A stretch of DNA of 64,000 nucleotides from Longimicrobium terrae (GTDB lineage Bacteria > Gemmatimonadota > Gemmatimonadetes > Longimicrobiales > Longimicrobiaceae), in NCBI RefSeq assembly GCF_014202995.1, contig NZ_JACHIA010000029.1, positions 1-64,000 of the forward strand, given 5' to 3'. Position 1 is the stretch's first letter, and the number at the start of each line of letters is the position of its first letter. Positions 1 through 8,080 of the stretch are shown piece after piece. The notes beneath the pieces are model-generated. The model was given only the letters and a program-made list of their open reading frames with translations. It ran no database searches and was not told where the DNA came from. The translations under genes were made by a program, and so were the position numbers.

Positions 1-181
1 CCGCCCCCCACCCGTCCTCACGGTACTGCGCGTAGAAGCACGACAGCCGGCCCGACAGCGCGAGCTGATCCACCACGTCTGACAGGAACCGCGTATAGCT
101 CTCCTCCCGCACCCATTCCTGCACCGAGGGCGGCATCAGGTACAGCTGATCTTGCTCGTACGGCAGGAAGTTGTAGCTCAT
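1..181 (-). CDS. IS1182-family transposase, N-terminal 60 residues
   Basis: The ATG lies at 181-179 and the frame stays open to the window edge. The product begins MSYNFLPYEQDQLYLMPPSV and continues to FYAQYREDGWGA, which is the typical opening of IS1182-type (DUF772, InsH N-terminal domain) DDE transposases that move by cut-and-paste. The catalytic DDE core would lie outside the window, so whether the gene is intact cannot be judged. No accessory genes are seen. Identification rests on the strongly conserved N-terminal pattern 'YxxxQxxLxPPSxxEW'. Confidence 0.85.
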   Translation of the reverse strand, partial: MSYNFLPYEQDQLYLMPPSVQEWVREESYTRFLSDVVDQLALSGRLSCFYAQYREDGWGA

Positions 182-272
182 CGCTTGATCCGGCGGGATG
201 ACGGCGTTCCTCTCCCCCCAATCTACCCTCGCTATCATCCGCCCGCAGTCCCTCAACGGGTTTATCAGACAG
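1..272 (-). mobile_element. IS1182-family insertion sequence, one end only
   Basis: The element carries the start of a transposase gene at 1-181 and runs off the left edge. I place its outer end near 271 because the sequence 273-304 is the truncated remainder of repeat family A, whose other copies continue for another 50 bp at this point. The sequence just inside the junction, read on the minus strand, begins CTGTCTGATAAACCCG, a plausible terminal repeat. The exact end and any target duplication cannot be fixed without the other side. Confidence 0.6.
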
Positions 273-304
273 GCTCTTGAGCGGCGGATTCATTCGCTCA
301 GGAT
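273..304 (+). repeat. Repeat family A, truncated copy (A6)
   Basis: Only the distal half of family A is present, with the GAGCGG-loop-CGCTC hairpin and the 'ATTCATTCGCTCAGGA' tail. The proximal half, with the GCCCCGA/TCGGGGC stem, is missing, apparently removed by insertion of the adjacent IS. Confidence 0.75.
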
Positions 305-340
305 ACGTTCGGCGCGCTTTGGTCTCCGCCTTCCACACCA

Positions 341-441
341 GGCCTGCCGCCTCGCCCAACCCTCCCCCAGTCTTTTTTGGGGGAGGGTGGGCCGGTGGTG
401 CCGGCCCGGGTGGGGGCCGCTTTGGAGCCCGCCGCGTCTCA
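341..441 (+). repeat. Repeat family B, copy B1
   Basis: This stretch has a perfect hairpin of ACCCTCCCCCA and TGGGGGAGGGT, then a GGCCGG/CCGGCC palindrome and the tail CCGCGTCTCA. Copy B2 at 12315-12416 is nearly identical. Both copies follow family A at the same distance, and in both the final TCA is the stop codon (TGA on the minus strand) of the neighbouring gene. It is positioned to act as a transcription terminator for that gene. Confidence 0.8.
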
Positions 442-1485
442 ATACTCGTCCGGTCCTGGAACCAGGACCGTGATGCCGCCGGGGACGGCGCGCGCGTGCA
501 GCGGCGTGTTGCCGATCAGCTCCCCATCCACCTCGGTGACCACGGGCGGATCGGACTCCACCCGCACGTCCGCCGCCTGCAGGTAGATCAGCCGGTCATC
601 GCCCGCGTACTGGCCGCTCACCACGCGCCACACCACCGCGGCCACATCCGGCAGCGTGCGCGGCGCAAAGATGCACACGTCCAGCAGTCCGTCCTGATAG
701 GACACCGCGGGACCCACGCTGACCTCCACCGGCGGGAACGGCGCGGCCACGAACTGCCCCATGTTGGCCACCAGCACCATCGCGGCGGGAACGGTGAGCA
801 TGTGCCCGTCCGCGGTGATGCGGAACAGCGTGCTGGGCGGGGTGACGCCCACCCGCAGCCCGGCGTACAGGTACGCGCCGAAGCCCCAGCGATCCTTGAG
901 CTCGCGCGTGGCCCCGGCGATGACGGCCGCGTCCCACCCCGCGCCCGCCGCCAGCGCGAAGTAGCGCCCGTCCGCCAGCCGTCCCAAGTCAATGCAGGCG
1001 GGCACGCCGTTCACCGCCACCTCCACCGCGTCCTCGATGTCGCGCGGAATCCCCAGGTTCACCGCCACCTGGTTTCCCGTCCCCTTGGGGATGATGCCCA
1101 GCGGAATGTCGGTTCCCGCCAGGCCGGAGATCACCTCGCCCACGGTTCCGTCCCCGCCCACGGCGACCACGGCGCGGTAGCCGCCCTGCGCGGCGTGGCG
1201 GGCGGCGCGCTCCGCGTCTCCCGCGCCCGCGGTGTGAAAGAGGTCAAAGCTGGCGCCCCGCACGGCGAACGCGCCGGCCAGCAGGCGAAGCGTGCGCTCC
1301 GTGTCCAGCTGCCCGGCGGCGGGGTTGATGACGATCAGCGTCCGCGAGCCCGGCGTGATGGCCGGGTGCGTGGACGCGGGGTGAATCGGTTCCACCTGAA
1401 TTCCGTTGCGCGTGCGTCGCGGGCCCGCCCATCGGCCCCGCTGCGTGCGGGAGGCAAGATGACGGGCGGATGCTCGCTCCGGCAA
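439..1485 (-). CDS. Diacylglycerol/lipid kinase family protein (YegS/BmrU/DagK type)
   Basis: Predicted cytoplasmic lipid kinase that phosphorylates a diacylglycerol- or sphingosine-like lipid with ATP. The N-terminal catalytic domain shows LIVINPAAG, then the nucleotide-binding VAVGGDGTVGEV about 65 residues later, and IPLGIIPKGTGNQVAVNLGI, all hallmarks of DAGK_cat. The C-terminal half has the family's beta-sandwich pattern ending in VPGGITVLVPGPDEY. The open frame begins with TTG at 1485 and gives 348 aa. The family usually starts just before the 'INPxxG' strand, so a GTG at 1395 (318 aa) is a likelier start, although neither has a clear ribosome site. The true substrate cannot be told from sequence. 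Its stop codon is supplied by repeat B1. Confidence 0.88.
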   Translation of the reverse strand: MPERASARHLASRTQRGRWAGPRRTRNGIQVEPIHPASTHPAITPGSRTLIVINPAAGQLDTERTLRLLAGAFAVRGASFDLFHTAGAGDAERAARHAAQGGYRAVVAVGGDGTVGEVISGLAGTDIPLGIIPKGTGNQVAVNLGIPRDIEDAVEVAVNGVPACIDLGRLADGRYFALAAGAGWDAAVIAGATRELKDRWGFGAYLYAGLRVGVTPPSTLFRITADGHMLTVPAAMVLVANMGQFVAAPFPPVEVSVGPAVSYQDGLLDVCIFAPRTLPDVAAVVWRVVSGQYAGDDRLIYLQAADVRVESDPPVVTEVDGELIGNTPLHARAVPGGITVLVPGPDEY

Positions 1486-1540
1486 GCGGGCGCGGCGCCT
1501 GACCTCGCCGGCGGACGCCGGTCATCCGGTCCATGACGCC

Positions 1541-1583
1541 AAAAGGGAGCGTGCGCGCCCCGCTCGCGGCCGCGCACGCTCCC
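1541..1583 (-). terminator. Rho-independent terminator of the beta-helix gene
   Basis: A perfect 13-bp stem (1545-1557 with 1571-1583) lies 40 bp past the stop of the minus-strand gene and, in that direction, is followed by TTTT. It fits an intrinsic terminator. Confidence 0.8.
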
Positions 1584-1623
1584 GTCCATCAACCCCGCCC
1601 GACGAATGCCCGGCGGGAGCGGA

Positions 1624-3603
1624 TTACAGCCCCGTCGCGGCGGAAACCTGGTTCCAGTTCGTGCCGTCGAACACGAACTCGATCACGTTCCGCCTGCCGC
1701 CGGTGGTGTCCGGTGTCCAGTTCACCTTGTACACCGCGTTGAACGTCACCGCGCGGCCACCCGTCGCGTCCTGGACGAGAACGAAGCGCAGGTGCGCGCC
1801 GCGGTACGGGTTGGCGGGCGCGTTCAGGGTGATGGAGGCCCCCAGCGTGTAGCGGATTTCGCGGTACGGGCCCGCGTTGGGCGTCTGCGCCGTGGTCACC
1901 GTCCCCGCGTCCAGCGCGTCCGGCACGCCGCCGAACAGGTTGCGTTCCGCGCGCACCACGCCCGTCACGCCGTTCAGCTTGCCCACGAAGGTGTTGTCCA
2001 GCAGGGTGATGTTGGCGCCGCCCATCTGCGGGCCATTCACCGCCGGCAGTACTACGGGCACGCCGCCCGCCAGCGGCCGGTCCTCAAAGCATCCCGCGAT
2101 CCGCACCGGACCCACCGTGGCACCATCCACGCGGATGACGGCCCACCCCTGCGTGGTGCTGTCGGAGCCGAACGTCACGTCGTGGATGGACACGCTGGTG
2201 GTGCCGGCCAGCGTGCGGATCCCGATGCTGCTGTAGGCGGTGTGGCCCTGCAGGGAAATGCGCCCGCCCCGCACGTCGCAGGTGCCGCCCTGCGGATACA
2301 CGCGGATGGCCGCCTCGGGCGGAGCGATGGCTCCGCCGCCCGTGGTGTACTTGGCATCGGCGAGGTCGATGGAGATCTGCGCTCCTTCCACCACGTTGCC
2401 CCGGCCCGTTCCCGTTACGCTGATGGGTATCGCTTCCGGGTTCAGAAAGCGCCCGCGGATGACGTTGTTGGCGGCGCTGCCATAAAGCACCACCTTGGCG
2501 GAACCTTCGAATTCGCAGGTTGCGTCCAGTTCCACCCCTTCGCTTTCCGGGGCGATCGTCACCACGGAGTCGATGAAGGTGCAGCCCGTTACGCTGGCGC
2601 CGCGGGTGCGGGTAAAGGTGATGCCGCCGAAGTCCGGGTACCCGCTGTTGTCGAACGTGCAGCCGAGGATGGCGGTTCCGCCGTACGGCTTGAACGCCGA
2701 CCCCACCGGCGCGCTGCCGTTTTCGATCGAGTTGCAGTCCACGAAGCGGCAGTTGGTCACCGTGGGCCCGTACCCGCGGGTGCCGCTGGTGCCGTGGTGC
2801 GCGATGGGAATCTTGCCTCCGGAGCGAATGTCGCGGAACTCCACCCCGTCAATCACCACGCCGGGCCGGTCCAGCTGGTAATAGATGCCGTGGCTCTGGT
2901 ACGTGCGCTTCGACTGGATGACGCCGCCACGGATGGTGGTGCCGCCCTGGCAGCCCATCCAGTTGTCGCCACCGGCGCCGCCGTAGTTCACCGCGCGCAC
3001 GTTTTCGTACAGGTTGTACGAGTAGCGCAGCCCGTCCACCACCAAGCTCCCCAGTTCCGCCAGTCCGCGCGGAAATCCATCGAACTCGCAGTCGCGGATC
3101 ACCGACTCCATGTAGTAGCCGCCCAGGGCAAAGAAGCTGTTGAAACCGGGATTGCTCTCCTGCAGCACCGCCGGCGCCACGGCCTCCCACGTCCAGCGGC
3201 CGCCCTCCAGCGCCACCCGCGTCACCGCTGCGGCGCTGGCGCCCAGAAATACCAGGTACGAGATGCTGGCGGGCTCGGTGTCCGTCGCCGTCTGAAAGAT
3301 GTGCGAAGCCTCCACCTGCACGGTGGCCCCCGGGTCGCACTGGATGCGCGTGCCGTTCGTCGTTACCCGCAGCAGCGCGTACCGCCCGGGCGAGATCGTT
3401 TCCCACAGCGGATCCGTGGCGGGATCGCCAAGCTGGATCAGGTACGTTCCGGCCGGAACGAACATCGTCCCGCCCACCGCGTCCGCCGCCGCCAATGCGT
3501 CCTTGAACGCCTGCGCGTCGTTGGTCACGCCGTCACCCACCGCGCCGCCGTTGTAGTCGGTGCTGCGGACGTTGAAAACCTGCTCTCCGTTGTCGTACGC
3601 CAT
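1624..3603 (-). CDS. Right-handed parallel beta-helix protein, tailspike-like (pectate lyase superfamily)
   Basis: A 659-aa protein starting at an ATG with GGGAG seven bases upstream. Residues 10-70 match the Pectate_lyase_3 / tailspike opening (VGDGVTNDAQAFKDALAAA, then VPAGTYLI). The middle 450 residues are glycine- and asparagine-rich with repeated short beta strands of the kind found in parallel beta-helices. The last 80 residues (NVIEFVFDGTNWNQVS) resemble trimeric C-terminal modules of phage tailspikes and fibre proteins. No signal peptide is visible, which is unusual for a polysaccharide-degrading enzyme. No phage structural genes are nearby. It could be a glycan-binding or glycan-cleaving protein released by another route, or a leftover of a phage or tailocin. 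Substrate unknown. Confidence 0.82.
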   Translation of the reverse strand: MAYDNGEQVFNVRSTDYNGGAVGDGVTNDAQAFKDALAAADAVGGTMFVPAGTYLIQLGDPATDPLWETISPGRYALLRVTTNGTRIQCDPGATVQVEASHIFQTATDTEPASISYLVFLGASAAAVTRVALEGGRWTWEAVAPAVLQESNPGFNSFFALGGYYMESVIRDCEFDGFPRGLAELGSLVVDGLRYSYNLYENVRAVNYGGAGGDNWMGCQGGTTIRGGVIQSKRTYQSHGIYYQLDRPGVVIDGVEFRDIRSGGKIPIAHHGTSGTRGYGPTVTNCRFVDCNSIENGSAPVGSAFKPYGGTAILGCTFDNSGYPDFGGITFTRTRGASVTGCTFIDSVVTIAPESEGVELDATCEFEGSAKVVLYGSAANNVIRGRFLNPEAIPISVTGTGRGNVVEGAQISIDLADAKYTTGGGAIAPPEAAIRVYPQGGTCDVRGGRISLQGHTAYSSIGIRTLAGTTSVSIHDVTFGSDSTTQGWAVIRVDGATVGPVRIAGCFEDRPLAGGVPVVLPAVNGPQMGGANITLLDNTFVGKLNGVTGVVRAERNLFGGVPDALDAGTVTTAQTPNAGPYREIRYTLGASITLNAPANPYRGAHLRFVLVQDATGGRAVTFNAVYKVNWTPDTTGGRRNVIEFVFDGTNWNQVSAATGL

Positions 3604-3771
3604 CGTGTGCTCCCGGCTTGCTGGACCGGCCCGCCTGGCTGACGGACCTGCAGGGGGATACCACCCCCGGAGCAGGTCCGTTCCGAAGTTTTCGGTGTTT
3701 GTACGGAATAGATGAAAAATGGACGCGAACTGGGTCGTAAAGGCCTGAAATGCTTGGCGGGATGGACGAAG

Positions 3772-3816
3772 AACGCGTCCACTTCCGGCGGGTTGATCCC
3801 CGGAAGTGGACGCGTT
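3772..3816 (-). terminator. Long perfect hairpin downstream of pgi
   Basis: A 17-bp perfect inverted repeat (3772-3788 with 3800-3816) with an 11-base loop lies 80 bp past the pgi stop and is followed, in the pgi direction, by TTCTTCG. It is most likely the pgi terminator, and it insulates the downstream beta-helix gene. Confidence 0.75.
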
Positions 3817-3896
3817 GTACGGACTGGAATCCGGAATTTCGATCCGCGCCGGTTCGCGGCGCGATCAGCGGATCCGGCCCGGCGGACGGACCGTGA

Positions 3897-5294
3897 TCAG
3901 CGGATGATGAAGGCGTCGTCCTTGGGCGTGCGGCCTTCCCATTCGGCGCGCGCCTGCTCAAAGCCCGGCCGCCCCATGATGCCGTACGTCAGCTGCTTGC
4001 CCAGCTCCACACCGGGCTGGTCCAGCGGATCGATGCCGTAGAAGTGGCCGGCGTACACGGTGGCGATCTGCAGCATCATCATCAGCTCGCCCAGCGCGTG
4101 CGCATCCACGCGGGGGATCTCGATGCTCATGTTCATCCGCCCGCGCTGCGCCAGCGCCGCCTCGGTGGCCAGCATCTCCGTGCGCAGCAGTTCGCCCATG
4201 CTGTGGCCGCCCAGGTACGCCAGCTCCGCGTGGTGCTCGTACGCCGACGGAATCGGCACGTCCGGCCCGAAGTCCGCTTCGGAGAGGAACGTGATGGTCT
4301 TGTCGAACGGGCCTTCCACGTACAGCTGCACCTGCGAGTGCTGGTCCGTCGCGCCGAGCGACTTCACGGGCGTGGGCCCGGCGAACACCTCACTGCCTTC
4401 GCGCGTGCGCTGCTTGCCCAGGCTTTCCGCCCACAGCTGGCGGAACCAGTCGGCCACGTCGCGCAGGCGGTCGGAGTAGGGCATCATCACGTGGATGGGC
4501 GCCTGCCGTTCCGTATCCGCCAGGTACTGCAGCGCGGCGAACACCCCGGCCGGGTTGGCGCGCAGGTCGTCGGTTTCGCACTTCGCCACCATGTCGCGCG
4601 CGCCTTCCAGCAGCGCGGCGATGTCGATTCCCGCCATGGCCGCGGGAAGCAGGCCCACGGAGGACAGGACGGAGAACCGCCCGCCCACGTTGGAGGGGAT
4701 GGGGAGCGTGGGGATCTGCTCCTCTCCCGCCAGCGCGCGCAGCACGCCCTTTTCCGGATCGGTCGTGAACAGCAGGTGGCGGCGGTAGTCTTCGCCGAAC
4801 GCCGCCTGCAGCCGCTCGCGGACGATCAGGTACTGGCTCATGGTTTCCGCCGTGCCGCCGCTCTTGCTGACAATGTTGAACAGCGTGCGGCCCAGGTCGA
4901 TGCGGTCCAGGAACGGCCCGATCGTGGCGGGATCGATGTTGTCCAGGACGTAGATGCGCGGATAGTAGTCGCGCTCCTCGTCATCCAGCTCGTTCCACAG
5001 CGGGTGCAGCAGCGCGGTGCGCAGGGCGATGGTCCCCAGCGCCGATCCGCCGATCCCCAGCACCACCAGGTTGCTGAACGCCTGCCCCTGTCCGTCGGCA
5101 AAGGTCTGGATCTCGTCCACCACCGCGTTGGCGTCGGCCAGGGCGAAGAAGCCGATCTCCCCGGCCTCGCGGCGGCGCGCGGTGTCGGCGTGGGCCTCGC
5201 GAAAGCGGCCCGCCATGGCGTCCAGCGAGGCGGGGTCGATTCCGCGCCCGCCCAGCCGCGGGGCGAGCATGTTGTTGTAGTCGAAGGTCAGCAT
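3897..5294 (-). CDS. pgi: Glucose-6-phosphate isomerase
   Basis: Interconverts glucose 6-phosphate and fructose 6-phosphate in glycolysis and gluconeogenesis in the cytoplasm. The 465-aa product is the short bacterial form (about 450 aa in Bacillus, 549 in E. coli). Visible signatures are LGIGGSALG, the phosphate-binding SKSGGTAET, the ATDQHSQVQLYVEGP block, and the C-terminal GKQLTYGIMGRPG containing the catalytic lysine. The ATG at 5294 begins MLTFDYNNML, and the 5' leader right before it is made of repeat C1. pyk lies 1.4 kb away on the same strand, but a hydrolase gene and a terminator separate them, so a single operon is unlikely. Confidence 0.97.
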   Translation of the reverse strand: MLTFDYNNMLAPRLGGRGIDPASLDAMAGRFREAHADTARRREAGEIGFFALADANAVVDEIQTFADGQGQAFSNLVVLGIGGSALGTIALRTALLHPLWNELDDEERDYYPRIYVLDNIDPATIGPFLDRIDLGRTLFNIVSKSGGTAETMSQYLIVRERLQAAFGEDYRRHLLFTTDPEKGVLRALAGEEQIPTLPIPSNVGGRFSVLSSVGLLPAAMAGIDIAALLEGARDMVAKCETDDLRANPAGVFAALQYLADTERQAPIHVMMPYSDRLRDVADWFRQLWAESLGKQRTREGSEVFAGPTPVKSLGATDQHSQVQLYVEGPFDKTITFLSEADFGPDVPIPSAYEHHAELAYLGGHSMGELLRTEMLATEAALAQRGRMNMSIEIPRVDAHALGELMMMLQIATVYAGHFYGIDPLDQPGVELGKQLTYGIMGRPGFEQARAEWEGRTPKDDAFIIR

Positions 5295-5296
5295 TG

Positions 5297-5338
5297 GGGA
5301 GTGCGTGAGTGCTGGGTGCGTAAGTGCGTCAGTGCGGG
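5297..5338 (+). repeat. Repeat family C, copy C1
   Basis: A short array of GTGCGTGA-like octamers (GTGCGTGAGTGC and variants) starts 3 bp from the pgi start codon, so it would form the 5' untranslated leader of pgi mRNA. Copies C2 at 12111, C3 at 42549 and C4 at 6629 share the same units. Confidence 0.8.
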
Positions 5339-5522
5339 AACGGCAGTGACGGAAGTGCCAGGTGCCCGGTCCTCAGTGCCTCGGTGTGCTCGCGATGATT
5401 CAGCGGCGACGGCCAGGCGATCTGCCCCGCCGCGTTCAGGCATCACGTGCGCCGCTACGTGTGACTTGCGGCGCGCGGGCATCTGTCCGCCGCGCAGGAG
5501 CGCCGCGTGCAGGCGCCCGTCG

Positions 5523-5592
5523 GCATCATCCTGAGGAGGCACCGGCCGAATCCTCTGCCGCGCCAGACCATGGTGCGGACGAAGGATCTTCC
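5523..5592 (+). repeat. Repeat family D, copy D1
   Basis: The stretch starts with CATCCTGAGGAGGC and ends with GCGGACGAAGGATCTTCC. The same pair of end motifs brackets two copies at 59641-59709 and 59749-59818. It lies in the 487-bp gap between the hydrolase terminator and pgi. Confidence 0.65.
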
Positions 5593-5626
5593 ATCCGCCG
5601 GGCCAACTCCGCGGTCCGGCGTGAGT

Positions 5627-5690
5627 TCTCCCCCTCTCCCGCGGAGCGGGGGAGGGGGCCGGGGGGAGGGGGCCTTTCCGCCCGCGCCGG
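5627..5690 (+). repeat. Repeat family F, solo copy F1
   Basis: A GC palindrome (CCCTCTCCCGCGGAGCGGG) is followed by GGGGGAGGGGGCC and CCGCGCCGG. The same sequence forms the inverted ends of the two DUF559 units at 33487-34009 and 46545-47271. Here it stands alone without a gene. Confidence 0.75.
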
Positions 5691-5751
5691 CCTCATCCAT
5701 CCACCGAAGGCCGTGCCCGCTTCCAGGAGAACCGTGCCGCCGGAACGAACA

Positions 5752-5779
5752 ACGGCCGCCGCAACGGGGCGGCGGCCGT
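5752..5779 (-). terminator. Terminator of the PhnP-like gene
   Basis: An 11-bp perfect stem (5752-5762 with 5769-5779), loop AACGGG, begins 2 bp past the stop codon of the minus-strand gene and is followed in that direction by TTGTTCGTT. Confidence 0.75.
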
Positions 5780-5781
5780 CG

Positions 5782-6558
5782 TCAGACCTCCACTTCCAGA
5801 CCGTCGTAGGCCGCGTACACACCCTCGGGAAGCCGCGCCTCCAGCTCCGCGTGCGTCACGCGATGGCTCATGTGCGTCAGGTACGTGCGTTCCGCGCCCA
5901 CCTCGCGCGCGGCGGCCACCGCCTCCTCTACGCTGAAGTGCGTGGGGTGCGGATTGCCGAACCAGAGCGCGTTCAGCACCAGCACCCGCACGCCGCGCAG
6001 CGCCTCCACCGTGCGGGGCGGCAGCGACTTGCCGTCCGTAATGTAGCCCAGCGCGCCGGTGCGAAAGCCGTACACCTGGAGGTTGCCGTGCGGAACGGGG
6101 ACGGGAAGAACGTCGAACCCCGCCACGTTCACCGGCTCGAACGCGTGCACCTCCGTAAGCCGCGCCTCGGGCTTGGACGTGCCTTTCAGCGGCCGCACCG
6201 TGCTGTCGAAGATGTAGGCGAAGCGCTCATGCAGCGTGGCCGTGCAGTCGGGGCTGGCGTACACCTCCATCTCCCGCTTGCCGCGCTCGCTGAACACCCG
6301 CACGTCGTCCAGCCCGTGGATGTGGTCCGCGTGGCAGTGGGTGAACCAGATGGCGTCCACCATCGACACTCCCGCCGCCACCAGCTGCAGCCGCAGCTCC
6401 GGCGGCGTGTCCACCAGCAGCCGGCGCCCGTCCTCTTCCACCAGTGCACCGTGCCGCATCCGCCGGTCGCGCGGATCGGCGGACGTGCACGTGCCGCAGT
6501 CGCACCCGATCACCGGCACGCCGAACGACGTGCCCGTGCCCAGAAAGCGCAGCTTCAT
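5782..6558 (-). CDS. MBL-fold metallohydrolase, PhnP family
   Basis: Predicted cytoplasmic phosphodiesterase with the metallo-beta-lactamase fold. The active-site motif THCHADHIHGLDD (HxHxDH) binds the two metals, and more histidines appear in PVPHGN and THMSH. Near the N-terminus GCDCGTC matches the extra structural zinc site of PhnP, the phosphoribosyl cyclic phosphate phosphodiesterase. The open frame extends 33 codons upstream, but I chose the ATG at 6558 because MKLRFLGTGTSFGVPVIGC is the canonical family start; this gives 258 aa. No phosphonate (phn) genes are near, so the physiological substrate is open. It follows pyk on the same strand with repeat C4 between. Confidence 0.88.
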   Translation of the reverse strand: MKLRFLGTGTSFGVPVIGCDCGTCTSADPRDRRMRHGALVEEDGRRLLVDTPPELRLQLVAAGVSMVDAIWFTHCHADHIHGLDDVRVFSERGKREMEVYASPDCTATLHERFAYIFDSTVRPLKGTSKPEARLTEVHAFEPVNVAGFDVLPVPVPHGNLQVYGFRTGALGYITDGKSLPPRTVEALRGVRVLVLNALWFGNPHPTHFSVEEAVAAAREVGAERTYLTHMSHRVTHAELEARLPEGVYAAYDGLEVEV

Positions 6559-6628
6559 GCGCGTGCGGGGGCTGAGCGCGCGAACGCGCGGCCGCCGGAG
6601 GCCGACGCGGAACACCCGGCCCGGGCTC

Positions 6629-6660
6629 CCGCACTCACGCACCCCGCACTCACGCACTCC
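6629..6660 (-). repeat. Repeat family C, copy C4
   Basis: GTGCGTGAGTGC-type units on the minus strand fill the gap between the pyk stop and the PhnP-like gene. Relative to the neighbouring genes the copy is inverted compared with C1 and C2. Confidence 0.75.
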
Positions 6661-6661
6661 A

Positions 6662-8080
6662 TTACAGCACCGACACCTGCAGCAGGTTGGTGGTCCCCGG
6701 CTGGTGCATGGGCAGCCCGGCGGTCACCACCACGCGGTCGCCGGCCTTGGCCAGCCCACGGCGGATCGCCTCGTCGCGGCCGCACGCCAGCATCTCGCTG
6801 AACGAGGCCTCGTCGGAGCACACGATGGGAATGACGCCCCACACCAGCGCGAGCTGGTGGTACGTCTTCATGTTGTCGGTGATGGCCAGAATGGGTACCG
6901 GCGGACGGAAGCTCGACACCACGCGCGCCGTGCTGCCGCTGGTGGTGAACGTCATGATCAGCGGCGCCTGAAGCCGCCGCACCGCCTCCACCGTGGCGCC
7001 GGCGATGGCGCGTTCGGTGGGCGTCATGCCGTCCACGTCCGGGGCGATGGGGATGTCGTAGTGCGGCCCCGCCTCCAGAATGTGCGAATCCTCGATCTCC
7101 TGAGCGATGCGCGCCATCGCCTGCACGGCCGCCACGGGAAACTTGCCCGTCGCCGTCTCGGCGGAAAGCATCACCGCGTCGGTGCCGTCGATGATGGCAT
7201 TGGCCACGTCCGAGGCTTCCGCGCGCGTGGGGCGCGGGTTCTCGATCATGGACTCCAGCATCTGCGTGGCGGTGATGACGGGCCGCGACGCCAGGTTGGC
7301 CATCTGGATCATCCGCTTCTGCGCCAGCGGCACCTGCTCGAACGGCAGCTCCACGCCCAGGTCGCCGCGCGCCACCATCGCCGCGGCGGTCTCGCTCAGG
7401 ATGGCGTCCAGGTTGTCCAGCGCCATCCCCTTTTCCACCTTCACCACCACCAGCGGCCCGCCGGCGGGAATGCGGCTCACCAGGTCGCGCACGTCCTCGG
7501 CCGAGCGTACAAAGGAGAGCGCCAGGTAGTCCACGTCCTGCGCCAGCGCGAACTCCAGGTCACGCAGGTCCTTTTCCGTCAACGACGGGATGCTGACCAG
7601 GGTGTTGGGAAGGTTGATCCCCTTGTTGCTGGTCAGTTCGCCGCCGTGGATGACGCGCATGTCCACGCGGGGCGGACGCACGTCTTCCACGATCAGCTCC
7701 ATCAGCCCGTCGGCCAGCAGCACCACCTCGCCCACTTCCACGTCGTCCGCCAGCTCGCGGAAGGTGGTGGGGAGCTCGTCGCCGGTGTGGTCGCCTTCGG
7801 GGGTGAAGGTGATGCGGTCGCCGGAGCGAAGGGTGCGCGGCTCGGGAAGCACGCCCACGCGGATCTTGGGGCCCTGCAGGTCGCCCAGCACGGCGATGGG
7901 CCGGCCGGCGCGCACGGAGGCTTCGCGGACGTTGCGGATGGTTTCCGCGTGCCGCTCCTGCGTGCCGTGGGAAAAGTTGATGCGCGCCACGTCCATTCCG
8001 GCCGTGATGAGCGCATCGATGCGCTCGGGCGACCAGCTGGCGGGGCCAAGCGTGCAGACGATCTTGGTGCGTCGTTGCAT
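6662..8080 (-). CDS. pyk: Pyruvate kinase
   Basis: Converts phosphoenolpyruvate and ADP to pyruvate and ATP, the last step of glycolysis. The 472-aa product has the expected order of motifs: RRTKIVCTLGPAS at the N-terminus, ARINFSHG, GDLQGPKIRVG, the substrate-binding MVARGDLGVELP, and ATQMLESMIENPRPTRAE followed by DAVMLSAETATGKFP. The regulatory C-terminal domain is complete (FTTSGSTARVVSSFRP). The catalytic lysine region reads VVKVEKGMALDNLD where many homologues have KIEN. The frame is open 40 codons further upstream, but MQRRTKIV at 8080 is the normal start. Confidence 0.97.
   Translation of the reverse strand: MQRRTKIVCTLGPASWSPERIDALITAGMDVARINFSHGTQERHAETIRNVREASVRAGRPIAVLGDLQGPKIRVGVLPEPRTLRSGDRITFTPEGDHTGDELPTTFRELADDVEVGEVVLLADGLMELIVEDVRPPRVDMRVIHGGELTSNKGINLPNTLVSIPSLTEKDLRDLEFALAQDVDYLALSFVRSAEDVRDLVSRIPAGGPLVVVKVEKGMALDNLDAILSETAAAMVARGDLGVELPFEQVPLAQKRMIQMANLASRPVITATQMLESMIENPRPTRAEASDVANAIIDGTDAVMLSAETATGKFPVAAVQAMARIAQEIEDSHILEAGPHYDIPIAPDVDGMTPTERAIAGATVEAVRRLQAPLIMTFTTSGSTARVVSSFRPPVPILAITDNMKTYHQLALVWGVIPIVCSDEASFSEMLACGRDEAIRRGLAKAGDRVVVTAGLPMHQPGTTNLLQVSVL

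Noticed and set aside
1606-3642. A 678-codon open frame on the plus strand opposite the beta-helix gene
   Set aside because: It is an antisense shadow in high-GC DNA; its product is rich in Arg, His, Gly and Ala without domain features, whereas the minus-strand frame has a ribosome site and family motifs.
5297-5338. Family C octamers considered as a CRISPR-like array
   Set aside because: Units are contiguous without unique spacers, only 35-45 bp in total, and no cas genes exist in the window.
5782-6558. PhnP-like gene considered as part of a phosphonate pathway
   Set aside because: No other phn gene lies in the window, so the pathway assignment is not supported.
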